This document shows, piece by piece, positions 41,597 to 50,750 of a stretch of DNA of 64,000 bases. Every line of letters begins with the position of its first letter. Position 1 is the first letter of the stretch. Location: the NCBI RefSeq assembly GCF_030929615.1, contig NZ_JAVFVU010000036.1, positions 1 to 64,000 on the forward strand, given 5' to 3'. The notes beneath the pieces were generated by a model. The model had not been told where the DNA came from, did no database searches, and was given only the letters and a program-made list of their open reading frames with translations. The translations under genes and the position numbers were made by a program. Source of the stretch: Dyadobacter sp. LHD-138 (lineage in GTDB: Bacteria; Bacteroidota; Bacteroidia; Cytophagales; Spirosomataceae).

Positions 41597-42439
41597 ATGG
41601 AAACGAAACCATATCATGAACGTATCACAGACAGCAAATTCCGGAATGCGGTGGATTTGCTGGATGCCGGAGATGCAGTTGGTTTGGAACGATATCTGGT
41701 TCAACATCCGGAGCTTGTTTATCAGCGCATCTGGTTTAATGAAGAAGGTTATTTCAAAAATCCAGGTCTGCTGGAATTCGTTGCCGAAAATCCAGTGCGA
41801 CATGACCGCCTTCCCAAAAACATAGTGGAGGTTGCCCGGGTAATTTTGGAAGCTGGTGCAAAAAATAATGCAGTTCAGATTGCCTATACACTTGGATTGG
41901 TTTGTTCAGGACATGTCGCACGCGAATACAAGGTGCAGATTCCCCTGATCAATCTGCTTTGTGCCTATGGAGCAGACCCGAACGGAGGCATGCTACCGGC
42001 GCTCGCGCATGCGGAGTTTGAGGTAGTGGAAGTGCTGATCGCCAGGGGAGTGGTAGTTGATTTGCCAACCGCCTCGGCAACCGGACGAACCGATCGTGCT
42101 GCAAAACTTATTCGGCTGTCGGACAACCGGCAAAAGCATTTGGCGCTGGCTTTTGCAGCACAGCACGGACATCCTGAAATTTTGAAATTATTGCTGGACG
42201 CAGGCCAGAATCCGAATCTTTACAATCCCGAAGGTGCCCATATGTTTTCTACGCCTTTGCATCAGGCCATTCTTTCCGGCCATGAAAAAAATGTGAGGAT
42301 GTTGGTTGAAGCGGGTGCCAGAATGGATTTGAAAGATACAATCTATCATGGCAATGCTTTGGATTGGGCAATGCATGTGGAAAATATTGCAATCGCTGAT
42401 TATCTTCGGTCACAGGGAGCGGAACCAGGCGGGCAGTAA
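41597..42439 (+). CDS. Ankyrin-repeat protein
   Basis: A 280-residue protein with no signal peptide. The first ~90 residues are helical; then come about four to five ankyrin-type helix pairs. The clearest are HLALAFAAQHGHPEILKLLL with DAGQNPN, TPLHQAILSGHEKNVRMLV with EAGARMD, and GNALDWAMHVENIAIADYL with RSQGAEPG. Ankyrin repeats bind other proteins; the partner is unknown. It is preceded by a terminator and stands alone upstream of the esterase relic. Confidence 0.87.
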   Translation: METKPYHERITDSKFRNAVDLLDAGDAVGLERYLVQHPELVYQRIWFNEEGYFKNPGLLEFVAENPVRHDRLPKNIVEVARVILEAGAKNNAVQIAYTLGLVCSGHVAREYKVQIPLINLLCAYGADPNGGMLPALAHAEFEVVEVLIARGVVVDLPTASATGRTDRAAKLIRLSDNRQKHLALAFAAQHGHPEILKLLLDAGQNPNLYNPEGAHMFSTPLHQAILSGHEKNVRMLVEAGARMDLKDTIYHGNALDWAMHVENIAIADYLRSQGAEPGGQ

Positions 42440-42527
42440 TTGCTGATCTTTTTAAAAGCTTTCTGTACAGTAGTTTGAAGCTGTTTTGGGCTTACCTGTT
42501 GGTAAACTCAAAATTATTCCGGCGCAT

Positions 42528-43387
42528 ATGAAAACCGTTAATTTTACCCTGCTGTTCGTATTGTTGGTTACCTGTGTCTTTGCCCAGTCGGGGAAAGTAC
42601 TGGATAACCTTTCACTCCCAAGTAAGTTACTGAAATCAGAAAGGAAATTTGCGATTTATTTGCCGCCTGATTATGGTACATCGGAGAGAAGTTATCCGGT
42701 TTTATATTTGTTGCATGGTTCTGGTGATGATCACACAGGCTGGGTTCAGTTTGGTGAAGTATTGAATATTACGGACAAAGCCATCCGCGACGGACTGGCC
42801 ACACCGATGATTATCGTGATGCCGGATGCCGATACGGGGCGCAGAGGCTATTTTAACGACGTAAAAGGCGACTGGCCCTATGAGGATTTTTTCTTTCAGG
42901 AGCTGATGCCTTTTGTGGAAAAGAAATACAGAATTAAAACGGACAAGCGGTACAGGGCCGTAGCTGGTTTGTCGATGGGCGGTGGCGGAAGTTTTATGTA
43001 CGCGCTGCATCATCCTGAATTGTTTTCATCGGCCTGCCCGTTAAGTGCGTCAACCGGGCCTATTACCCTGGAAGATGCCCGGAAAATCTGACCCGAAATA
43101 ACACCAATATTGCTGATTCAACGGTAACCAACTACTACAACAGGCACAGTGCGCTGGCATTGATCGATAAGGTTCCGGATGCGCAGAAAAAAGCAGTGCG
43201 TTGGTATATCGATTGTGGTGACGATGATTTCCTGTTTGAAGGAAACAGTCTTGTCCACATTGCCTTGCGTAAAAAGGAAATTCCCCATGAGTTCAGGATC
43301 CGTGAGGGGGCTCATAACTGGACATACTGGCGAACTTCGCTTCCCAGTGTACTGGAATTTGTTTCGCAGGGCTTTCATCAGTATTAA
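42528..43387 (+). pseudogene. Frameshifted exported alpha/beta-hydrolase esterase (esterase D-like)
   Basis: The first part starts at ATG 42528 with a signal peptide (VNFTLLFVLLVTCVFAQ) and runs through LLHGSGDDHTGW and the nucleophile S149 in AGLSMGGGGS, then stops at TGA 43089-43091. The rest of the domain continues in another frame to 43387, with CGDDDFLFEGN (catalytic Asp region) and REGAHNWTYW (catalytic His). One missing base in the AAAA run at 43083-43086 explains the shift: five A restore one 286-residue chain. It may be a real pseudogene, a sequencing error or, less likely, frameshifting. It lies 8 nt before the SDR gene. Confidence 0.82.
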
Positions 43388-43395
43388 TCCGGCTT

Positions 43396-44181
43396 ATGCA
43401 CGACTCGATTCTTCCCGGTATTAAACAATTCGATCTGACAGGAAAAAGTGCCGTCATTACCGGCGGTTCCCGCAGTCTGGGTTATGCAATGGCCGCCGGA
43501 TTGGCCTCCGCCGGCGCAGACATTATGCTTGTAAACAGAAACATCGAAGATGGAAAAGTTGCAGCGGACCAACTGGAAAGGGATTTTGGTGTTAATGCCA
43601 TTGCTTTCGCTGCTGATATTACCAGTCAGGTGGAAACAGAGGCAATGGCGCAAATGGCTGTAAATACTTTTGGCAAAATTGATGTTCTGATCAATAGCGC
43701 GGGCATAAACATCCGTGGCCCGATTGATGAAATATCACATGAGGATTTTAACAAGGTCATGCAGGTGAACGTAAATGGAACCTGGCTAAGCTCAAGGGCG
43801 GTAACACCTTTTATGAAAAAAAGAAAAAGCGGACGGATCATCAACCTTGCGAGTACACTCGGGTTGGTCGGGCTGGCCAACCGCACTCCTTACACGGCCA
43901 GCAAAGGAGCAATCGTACAAATGACAAGGGCTCTGGCGCTTGAACTGGCGCCTTTCAATATTATGGTCAACGCAATATGCCCAGGGCCTTTTTTGACGGA
44001 TATGAATATTCCCATTGCCGATAGCGAAGAAGCCAAAACGATTGTGCTTGGCGCCACAGCACTCGGACGCTGGGGACAATTAAAAGAAATTCAGGGCGCT
44101 GCGATTTTTCTTGCCAGCGATGCTTCCAGCTATATGGTAGGCTCCATGTTAACAGTCGATGGGGGCTGGACGGCAAGATAA
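43396..44181 (+). CDS. SDR-family dehydrogenase (gluconate 5-dehydrogenase/KduD-like)
   Basis: The 261-residue classical short-chain dehydrogenase has TGGSRSLGYAMA for cofactor binding, NSAG near residue 100, and the catalytic triad S153, Y166 and K170 (in TPYTASKGA). The C-terminal DGGWTAR is typical. Sequence feel is closest to gluconate 5-dehydrogenase or 2-deoxy-D-gluconate 3-dehydrogenase, so a sugar-acid substrate is likely but not proved. It follows the damaged esterase by 8 nt, so both were one operon; it ends at a very strong terminator. Confidence 0.9.
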   Translation: MHDSILPGIKQFDLTGKSAVITGGSRSLGYAMAAGLASAGADIMLVNRNIEDGKVAADQLERDFGVNAIAFAADITSQVETEAMAQMAVNTFGKIDVLINSAGINIRGPIDEISHEDFNKVMQVNVNGTWLSSRAVTPFMKKRKSGRIINLASTLGLVGLANRTPYTASKGAIVQMTRALALELAPFNIMVNAICPGPFLTDMNIPIADSEEAKTIVLGATALGRWGQLKEIQGAAIFLASDASSYMVGSMLTVDGGWTAR

Positions 44182-44213
44182 TCCCGAATTTTTAAGACGC
44201 ATTTTTCTCCTTT

Positions 44214-44271
44214 ACCGTATCAAAACACAGTAAAACGCGATGTTTCACTGTGTTTTGATACGGTATTTTTT
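44214..44271 (+). terminator. Strong terminator after the SDR gene
   Basis: ACCGTATCAAAACACAGT (44214-44231) and ACTGTGTTTTGATACGGT (44247-44264) form an 18-bp perfect stem, with a further partial stem in the loop, followed by ATTTTTTG. Confidence 0.92.
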
Positions 44272-44383
44272 GTTCGAATCCAAGCATCTGGTTCCTGACT
44301 CCGACATACGTCTGGGGCTATTTGCATCTGTTTTTGTGGTACTCGGGTTGGTTTATGGTTATGTTCGATATCTGAAAAAGTAG
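44255..44383 (+). pseudogene. Possible short membrane-protein relic
   Basis: An open frame (TTG 44255, stop TAG 44381-44383, 42 residues) encodes a plausible membrane helix with charged flanks, DSDIRLGLFASVFVVLG followed by YGYVRYLKK. It begins inside the terminator and has no start signal, so it is more likely the tail of a deleted gene than a real small protein. The rest of the gap 44182-44597 holds only the terminator and an imperfect repeat (CCTGCTTTTTG near 44502). Confidence 0.25.
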
Positions 44384-44597
44384 GGAAAAATGACGGATCA
44401 GATGGTTTAGGGAAGCGTTTGGTTACAAAATTGTTCTTACAAAATATTCGGGTTTAGCGATTCATTCATTAGTTTTAAAGGCAGGTATTGATTCAGTTCA
44501 TAGCCTGCTTTTTGTTTATTAATGGTCTGGCAAGAATTTTTTAGGGCAAAAGCAGGTTATTTTAGCAAGCCAACACTCTTATACATTTAATGTGCAC

Positions 44598-45296
44598 ATG
44601 AAGCTTTTGCTTATCGAAGACGAACCCAGTGTAATATCCCTTATTCAACGAAGCCTTTCCGCGTCCGGACATGAAGTTACTGTGGCTATGGATGGCCAGT
44701 CGGGTTTGCAGATGGCCTTGCAGCATGAGTTTGACCTGGTTTTGCTGGATCTGATGATCCCAGTCATGAATGGTATGGAGGTTTGCCGGAGAATCAGAAG
44801 TACCAATGCCTCCATGCCGATTTTGATGCTCACCGCCCTTGGAACGACCGAAAACATTGTTTCCGGGCTGGATGCAGGTGCAGATGACTACATGACCAAA
44901 CCTTTCAAACTGGCCGAACTGGAAGCCCGCATCCGAACTTTAACCCGTCGTGGCAAAGAGCAGGAAGCGGAGAAAAATAACGACATACTTAAAATCGGAG
45001 ATCTGATTCTTGATAAAATAACGAAAACGGTTACCCGGGATTCTCAGCCTGTTGACATGACGGCGACGGAATTTCGTTTGCTTGAATTTCTGCTTTCCAA
45101 CCAGAATAAAGTGTTGAACCGCATGGAAATTCTTGAAAATGTCTGGGATATCAATTTCAACCTGGGAACCAATGTCGTGGACGTTTACATCAATTATCTT
45201 CGGAAAAAAATCGATAAAAACCACCGTGTCAAGTTTATTCATACCGTTTTCGGCATGGGTTATGTGATGCGTCAGACTTATGAAGATCCAAAATAG
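44598..45296 (+). CDS. OmpR/PhoB-family response regulator
   Basis: A 232-residue regulator from ATG 44598 (a GTG 6 nt upstream is in frame). The receiver domain is at ~1-118, with acidic pocket IEDEP, phospho-acceptor D51 (LLLDLMIP), T in MLTALG and K in MTKPF. The winged-helix DNA-binding domain is at ~128-228, with VDMTATEFRLLEFLLSN and VDVYINYLRKKID, ending VFGMGYVMR. Its end overlaps the start of the histidine kinase by 17 nt, so the two form a coupled two-component system. The signal is unknown. Confidence 0.94.
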   Translation: MKLLLIEDEPSVISLIQRSLSASGHEVTVAMDGQSGLQMALQHEFDLVLLDLMIPVMNGMEVCRRIRSTNASMPILMLTALGTTENIVSGLDAGADDYMTKPFKLAELEARIRTLTRRGKEQEAEKNNDILKIGDLILDKITKTVTRDSQPVDMTATEFRLLEFLLSNQNKVLNRMEILENVWDINFNLGTNVVDVYINYLRKKIDKNHRVKFIHTVFGMGYVMRQTYEDPK

Positions 45297-46644
45297 AATT
45301 TCCCTTATTTTTACAGTGCTGACGGCGGGGATCATTCTGTCGCTCAGTGTTTTTATTTACATCTTCGCATCGGACAGCATTTCCCGCAGTTTTTTTCACA
45401 GGCTGGAAGTCCGTTCCAATATCGTCGGGCATGCGGCGCTGGAAAAAAATAAATCCCAGACTTCCATATATTACGACTTCAAAGAAAAACATCTCGGGGA
45501 TCTTCCGTATGAACAGCATCAGATCATCTGGAAAAACGAGATACATAAAGCCGATAGTCTGAGAAAGCGATTTCCAATGCCGCAGTCATTTTATGATGCA
45601 ATTGTAAGAAAACAACCGGCGCGTTTTTTTAAGAATGACACCTCCTATGTTGGCCTGGGGATTATTCAGTCGGGTGAAAATGTTATTGTTCTTTCTTCGG
45701 CCGTGGACCTTTATGGGCGGGAGGAAATGGAAAATCTTAAAAATCTGCTCATTATCGGGTTTTTCATCTCACTGATTTTTGTATTTACGTTTGGCAAGTT
45801 TTTCTCCATCCAGATTTTTCAGCCGATCCGTCAGATTATCCGGAATGTAAAAGGGATCAGTGCGCATAACCTGAATCAGCGCCTGAAGGTGAGTACGAGT
45901 AAGGATGAAATTACGGATCTTTCCAAAACTTTTAACGATATGCTCGACAGGCTGGAAATTACCTTCGAGATCCAGAATAATTTCGTCAGCAATGCCTCTC
46001 ATGAGTTTAAAACACCATTGACCATTATCAGCGGCGAGGCGCAGCTCGGGCTTTCCATCGACGATATCCCCGAAATTGCGAAAGATTCCCTCCGCACTAT
46101 TTTTCGTGAATCGGAAAAACTGGAACATCTTACGAATAGTATGCTGAGTCTGGCCCAAACGGGTTTTGACGGAAAAAAGGAACAATGGGATGAAATCAGG
46201 ATTGACGAGCTGATTTTATCCGTTAAAGGCACCGCAGATCAGATCATGCCTGATAATAAAGTGGAAATTAACTTTGATCAGCTGCCCGAAGATGAAGAAA
46301 AACTGGTCGTAAACGGAAATGAAACCTTGTTGAAGGCTGCATTTACCAATATTGTATTAAATAGCTGCAAGTACTCGGACAATAAACCGGTTCACGTGCT
46401 GATAAAAGCGGGTGAAACGTATGTGATTATCGAGATCACCGATGAGGGCATAGGTATCCCGGATCGCGAGATAGCCCAGATTTTTGTACCGTTTTTCCGA
46501 GCTTCCAATACCGAAAAGTATCAGGGTTACGGGATTGGACTTCCGTTGACAAATAATATTATAAAGCTGCATCTGGGCAGCATTGTCGTGAACAGTGAAG
46601 TGGGCGTGGGGACCCGTTTTACCGTTTATCTGCCGTTTAAGTAA
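45280..46644 (+). CDS. Sensor histidine kinase
   Basis: The 454-residue kinase has an N-terminal membrane helix (residues ~7-30), a periplasmic sensor region of ~120 residues, a second helix (~158-180) and a HAMP domain (~185-230). HisKA follows, with phospho-acceptor H241 in NASHEFKTPLTII, then an HATPase domain with N (VLNSCKYSD), G1 (DEGIGIP) and G2 (GYGIGLPL) boxes. It phosphorylates the partner response regulator, whose gene it overlaps. The sensor region has no known domain. It shares this plan with CpxA/BaeS-type envelope-stress kinases, without evidence for the same signal. Confidence 0.94.
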   Translation: MKIQNRISLIFTVLTAGIILSLSVFIYIFASDSISRSFFHRLEVRSNIVGHAALEKNKSQTSIYYDFKEKHLGDLPYEQHQIIWKNEIHKADSLRKRFPMPQSFYDAIVRKQPARFFKNDTSYVGLGIIQSGENVIVLSSAVDLYGREEMENLKNLLIIGFFISLIFVFTFGKFFSIQIFQPIRQIIRNVKGISAHNLNQRLKVSTSKDEITDLSKTFNDMLDRLEITFEIQNNFVSNASHEFKTPLTIISGEAQLGLSIDDIPEIAKDSLRTIFRESEKLEHLTNSMLSLAQTGFDGKKEQWDEIRIDELILSVKGTADQIMPDNKVEINFDQLPEDEEKLVVNGNETLLKAAFTNIVLNSCKYSDNKPVHVLIKAGETYVIIEITDEGIGIPDREIAQIFVPFFRASNTEKYQGYGIGLPLTNNIIKLHLGSIVVNSEVGVGTRFTVYLPFK

Positions 46645-46799
46645 GCGTTGCTTCTAACCCCATTTTAATATTCTCATCTGATTTTAATAAATCACTCACA
46701 GGATTATAATCTCGTTTTTAGCTGGTGCTAATCCGTCGGCTGTAACATTGCATTATCAAAATTTCAACGAAAAGCATTGTTAACCAAAACGATAGGATT

Positions 46800-47261
46800 A
46801 TGAAAACGATAATAATTCCAAGTGATTTCAGTATTGAGTCTATCCAGGTAGCCGAGACGATTGTGAGAAATGCGAAGGAAGAAGTAAGAATTCTCTTTAT
46901 ACACATGTTCCATGTCGCTGACGATATTCAGGACCTGCTTTTTTCAAATTACCGTAAAAAAGAATACGAGTTTGTATCGGACGAATTCCGTCACGAATGT
47001 GCTATGCTGAAAAATGTTTACACCGGAAGATTGAAAAGCATAACCGTAGAGTTTTTTTATGGAAGCAAACTGGCGGTTTTTAAAAACTTTCTGGATTATA
47101 ACAACGCAGACTTTATAGCTTATTCTAAAAGTTACGGCATGCCCAAGCTTGGTAAAAGCAGTATTGATGCCCTGCCGGTCATTCACAAATGCGGACTACC
47201 ACTGATTGATGCGGATGAAATTAACAACTCCGTATTTTCCGACATCGAAAATTTTCGGTAA
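46800..47261 (+). CDS. Usp-like (universal stress protein fold) protein
   Basis: A 153-residue protein starting MKTIIIPSDFS, the usual first strand and loop of the universal stress protein fold, then VRILFIHMFHVAD and later ADFIAYSKSYG. It lacks the clear GxxGxnGS/T ATP-binding loop of UspA, so nucleotide binding is doubtful. It follows the two-component system by 155 nt and precedes the bestrophin by 50 nt. It could belong to the stress response controlled there, but no operator is visible. Confidence 0.65.
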   Translation: MKTIIIPSDFSIESIQVAETIVRNAKEEVRILFIHMFHVADDIQDLLFSNYRKKEYEFVSDEFRHECAMLKNVYTGRLKSITVEFFYGSKLAVFKNFLDYNNADFIAYSKSYGMPKLGKSSIDALPVIHKCGLPLIDADEINNSVFSDIENFR

Positions 47262-47311
47262 CCATTCAGCTAACATCCGTTATTCCAACAATCAATAAAG
47301 CCATATAAATT

Positions 47312-48220
47312 ATGCTTCTTAAAAAAAATATTCCCATTAAATACATATTTGGGAAAATAAAATATGAAGTGCTGCTGGTGACTGTGTATGGACTGGCCAT
47401 TGAAATTGTCTATAAAAACTTTGAGATCACCAATATTTCCATCAACATGACGGTGCCGACCGTTTTGGGAACGATCATATCGCTGTTGCTTGCTTTCCGG
47501 TCCAACCAGGCATACGACCGGTGGTGGGAAGCCCGAATTATCTGGGGATCTATTGTGAATGATTCACGTACGCTGGCCCGTCAGGTGCTTTCGCTGATGG
47601 ATGATCCGTATCAGCCGGAAAATATCAAGGCCTTCAAACACAGGATTATCAACCGGCAAATTGCCTGGTGTTATGCGCTCGGCAACGGCCTTCGTAAGGA
47701 AGATCCGATGCCTTCGGTGGAAAAATTTGTGTCGGACGATGAGTGTGAATACGTCGGAGACTACGACAACAAGCATCTGGGACTCGTACAATTACACGCC
47801 AGGGATCTTAACAACGCACTGAAACAAGGGTGGGTCAATTCATATCAGCAAATAGAAATTGATAATACGCTGACGCGCTTGACAGATGCCATGGGGAAAT
47901 GTGAGCGGATTAAAAACACAGTTTTTCCGGCTACGTATAGCTTGTACATTCATTTGGCGCTCCACTTTTTCATCGTCTTGTTACCATTTGGGATGGTAGA
48001 TCTTTTTGGATTTTTGATGGTGCCTGTGTTGGTGGTAATTACAGCATGTTTTTTCCTTATTGAGAAAATGGCAATTCATTTGCAGGATCCTTTTGAAAAT
48101 AAACCGACCGATACGCCGGTACTTTCAATCTCCCGCAACATCGAACGCGACCTGAAACAGATGATGAACGAAAAATACGTTCCAAAAGCATTCGAACCGG
48201 CTGCATTTTATATTTTGTAA
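47312..48220 (+). CDS. Bestrophin-family (YneE-like) anion channel
   Basis: The 302-residue membrane protein matches bacterial bestrophins: LAFRSNQAYDRWWEARIIWG in the first half, a helix pair near residues 205-255 (LHFFIVLLPFG and LVVITACFFLIEKMAIHLQ), then DPFENKPTDTPV and the C-terminal FEPAAFYIL. Family members are pentameric anion or cation channels in the inner membrane. The sequence has about four membrane helices. It may share a transcript with the upstream Usp-like gene and ends at a terminator. Confidence 0.93.
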   Translation: MLLKKNIPIKYIFGKIKYEVLLVTVYGLAIEIVYKNFEITNISINMTVPTVLGTIISLLLAFRSNQAYDRWWEARIIWGSIVNDSRTLARQVLSLMDDPYQPENIKAFKHRIINRQIAWCYALGNGLRKEDPMPSVEKFVSDDECEYVGDYDNKHLGLVQLHARDLNNALKQGWVNSYQQIEIDNTLTRLTDAMGKCERIKNTVFPATYSLYIHLALHFFIVLLPFGMVDLFGFLMVPVLVVITACFFLIEKMAIHLQDPFENKPTDTPVLSISRNIERDLKQMMNEKYVPKAFEPAAFYIL

Positions 48221-48240
48221 GTACAGTAGTAAGTGTTAAT

Positions 48241-48272
48241 AAAAAAGTGAGCCGGATAGGCCCACTTTTTTT
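48241..48272 (+). terminator. Rho-independent terminator after the bestrophin
   Basis: AAAAAAGTGAGCC and GGCCCACTTTTTTT form the stem with a GGATA loop (one mismatch) and a T tract. Confidence 0.85.
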
Positions 48273-48273
48273 G

Positions 48274-48552
48274 TGATAAACAGGCGGCTCCTACGGAGCC
48301 AAAATCGGGTTGTGACCTAGATTTCTATAAACAGGTTGCTCCAATGGAGCGACGATGCGAAACATCTGATTCTTTAAACTGACCAGTACAATGTCGCGTA
48401 GGTTGCCTGGTAAATCATTATGCAATGACAAATCGTGGTGTTACAAACATTTAATTGATCTAAATGAATCGACTTATTCCAGCTCCTTTGGAGCACCCTG
48501 TTTATAGATAACAATGCGCAGGAACCCAGCGGGAAAACTCCTTTAGGAGTTT
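48274..48552. repeat. REP-like palindromic repeat cluster B
   Basis: Cores with 5-nt arms and a 3-nt loop: GCTCC-TAC-GGAGC (48287-48299), GCTCC-AAT-GGAGC (48338-48350) and, inverted, GCTCC-TTT-GGAGC (48482-48494). The tail CTATAAACAGGTT (48325-48337), or a variant of it, lies exactly 13 nt beside each core: TGATAAACAGGCG at 48274-48286 and ACCCTGTTTATAG at 48495-48507. A fourth palindrome, AACTCCTTTAGGAGTT, lies at ~48536-48551 without the tail. The cluster fills the gap 48221-48592. Confidence 0.8.
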
Positions 48553-48592
48553 CCTTAGATTTTAATAAAAGGTGATCCAGATCCAGCGACAT

Positions 48593-50692
48593 CTATAAGA
48601 TCACAAATTTTCGTGTGATCGTTTTGTTGTCGATGACTACTTTAAGAAAATACGCTCCTTTGGAAACAGTCTGGGGCAGGAAAGGCGCGAGATCTTTCGT
48701 GAGTTTCATTGTTCTGTTTAACAGTACTTTACCGGAAATGTCTACAACGGTGATCTCGGCAACGGCGAAATCTTGCCCCACAAGTTTAACCTGAATGTCG
48801 TCTGGCGAAGACGGGTTAGGGACGATGTGAACATCAAGCGCTGAAACCGGGTCGTTCCCAAGAATGATTTCATTTAATTTGACTTTAATTACTTTTGAAT
48901 ATTCCGACTTTCCGGCCAGGTCTGTCATTTTCAGGCGATAGGACAGGGTGTCAGGTGATAGAATTGTTTTACCAGTCTGATCAATAAACTCATAGAATTT
49001 TTTCTCTTTGGAATTTTGACTGCTGTTTACCCGGCCCAGGTCGGTAAAATCCTTGCCATTTACCGATCTTTCTACCTGAAAATGAGAAAAGTTATTTTCC
49101 AATTCTGTTACCCAGTTGAGTTTCACGATGTTTTGCGCATCGGCAGCTCCATCAAAGGAAAATAATTTCACAGTAACTGGAATGGTTACTTTTACATGAA
49201 AAACATCATTCAGGCAATTCTGAGCGTCCTTCACGCTGTAATCTGTATCAGCCGTGGGTGATACCGTTACAATTTTGGAAGTTGCTCCGGTGTTCCATAC
49301 ATACTGGCCATTAAAAGAAGCTTCCAGATTCACGCTTTTTCCTTGTTCGATGCTCAGGTTTTTATTCTGATTCACATCTTTTACGATCGTAAACTTGTCT
49401 CGGATCAATCCATCCCGACCAATCCATTTTACATCCAGCCGATTCCCTTCAACCTCCAGCATCAGCGAACCGCCCTGTTCTGCATTGGAATAGTACATGG
49501 CCTTATGTGGAAATCCGGCACTCGGATTTCCCAGTTGCCCGGCAGAACCCGCCACAACATATACCGTTCCTTTGTTGGATGTCGAGTTTTTGATATAAGT
49601 ACAGGAATTATCTGTTCCGTCATATTTCCCGGATGACTGGCTGACATTATGAACCGCACCGTTAAAAGCACCGGAATAATCATAAAATCCTTGCATTAAC
49701 CTGGTTCGTTCATAGACGTGACTATGCCCGCAAAGGATCAGGTCTACGCCGTTGCGTTCGAGAATACGGATAAAATTTTCGCGGATCTTAATCATATCAG
49801 TTTCTGTTTCTCCGTTTCTTGAACCCAGTGAAAAAGGCGGATGATGCCAGTACGCGACGACCCAACCCTTATTTTTATGGGCTGCCAAATCTGCTTTTAT
49901 CCATTGCACCTGTTTCCCGAGCGTATCATAAAGCCGGGTGGACTGATCTTCTTTTCCGTAGGAATCAAGGGAAAGGAAATGCACATTGCCGTAGTCATAG
50001 GAGTAATACGCTTCATTTTCGGAAGCGACTCCGCCTGATTCTCCTTTAATCGGCATCGTGAAAATATCATAATACGGCATCTTGTGGCTAAGCTGCAAAT
50101 TAGGATTGTCATTTCCGTAATCGTGGTTACCCGGGGTGGGGAACAGTGGATATTTTTTTAGGAAATTGTCTTTGTAATGATTGAAAAAATTCGACTGGTA
50201 TTCGGGATCCGTTCCATGCGAATAAGCATTGTCTCCCAAAAGAAGCAGGGCGTTCATGTAATTGTTTCCAAGATAAGCGGTGAGCTGGTCCCGCACATTT
50301 CCCTGAAAAGCCGAGTTTGTACCGCAATCGCCCAAAACACCAAAACGGTATTTTCCTATTTCTCCGCTCACCGGCGTTGTCTCGAAATAGTTATTGTCAT
50401 CGCCCTGATAAACAACCGTTGCTGATCCGATGGAATAGAAATATTTTGTCTTGGGAGATAAGCCCGTCAGCTTAATTTCATGCTCGGTGACCATAGCATT
50501 ATCTTCCACTTTTTGGTTGAGGGCATTTGCGGCACTACCGTACTGGACCCGCGACGTAGCGGCGGCATCCGTCCGCCAGCGAATCACCATGCTGTTGGAG
50601 GTAGCTGCCTGTAGGTAGGGGCCCCGGATGAGCTGGGCATAACCGGGAATTACGAAAGAGAGAAGAAGAATTAGGAGTATATTTTTTTTCAT
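48593..50692 (-). CDS. Purple acid phosphatase-like metallophosphoesterase with T9SS-type C-terminus
   Basis: The 699-residue protein starts at ATG 50692 with a signal peptide (KKNILLILLLSFVIPGYAQ). Residues ~20-110 are a PAP-type fibronectin-like domain (SMVIRWRTD). Residues ~120-400 are the metallophosphatase with GDCG, LLLGDNAYS, GNHDYGND, YWHHPPF and LCGHSHVYERT, the full set of metal-binding blocks. A Ser/Gly-rich region follows, and the last ~80 residues (PNPSSPDDIQVKL and the GAYFLKVV tail) look like a type IX secretion sorting domain. It is probably surface-bound or secreted. It lies 58 nt after the imelysin-peroxidase gene. Confidence 0.92.
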   Translation of the reverse strand: MKKNILLILLLSFVIPGYAQLIRGPYLQAATSNSMVIRWRTDAAATSRVQYGSAANALNQKVEDNAMVTEHEIKLTGLSPKTKYFYSIGSATVVYQGDDNNYFETTPVSGEIGKYRFGVLGDCGTNSAFQGNVRDQLTAYLGNNYMNALLLLGDNAYSHGTDPEYQSNFFNHYKDNFLKKYPLFPTPGNHDYGNDNPNLQLSHKMPYYDIFTMPIKGESGGVASENEAYYSYDYGNVHFLSLDSYGKEDQSTRLYDTLGKQVQWIKADLAAHKNKGWVVAYWHHPPFSLGSRNGETETDMIKIRENFIRILERNGVDLILCGHSHVYERTRLMQGFYDYSGAFNGAVHNVSQSSGKYDGTDNSCTYIKNSTSNKGTVYVVAGSAGQLGNPSAGFPHKAMYYSNAEQGGSLMLEVEGNRLDVKWIGRDGLIRDKFTIVKDVNQNKNLSIEQGKSVNLEASFNGQYVWNTGATSKIVTVSPTADTDYSVKDAQNCLNDVFHVKVTIPVTVKLFSFDGAADAQNIVKLNWVTELENNFSHFQVERSVNGKDFTDLGRVNSSQNSKEKKFYEFIDQTGKTILSPDTLSYRLKMTDLAGKSEYSKVIKVKLNEIILGNDPVSALDVHIVPNPSSPDDIQVKLVGQDFAVAEITVVDISGKVLLNRTMKLTKDLAPFLPQTVSKGAYFLKVVIDNKTITRKFVIL

Positions 50693-50750
50693 ATCGTTCA
50701 AATGTTAGAGGAACAGTGCCTTCGTACGGCCAGTTAAAATTCCGAATAAT

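Noticed and set aside
43083..43092. Programmed -1 frameshift in the esterase
   Set aside because: The AAAAT run lacks a classical heptameric slippery site and I see no downstream pseudoknot; a base deletion is simpler.
48374..48592. 72-codon minus-strand frame in the gap after the bestrophin
   Set aside because: It runs through the REP-like cluster B palindromes and has no start signal.
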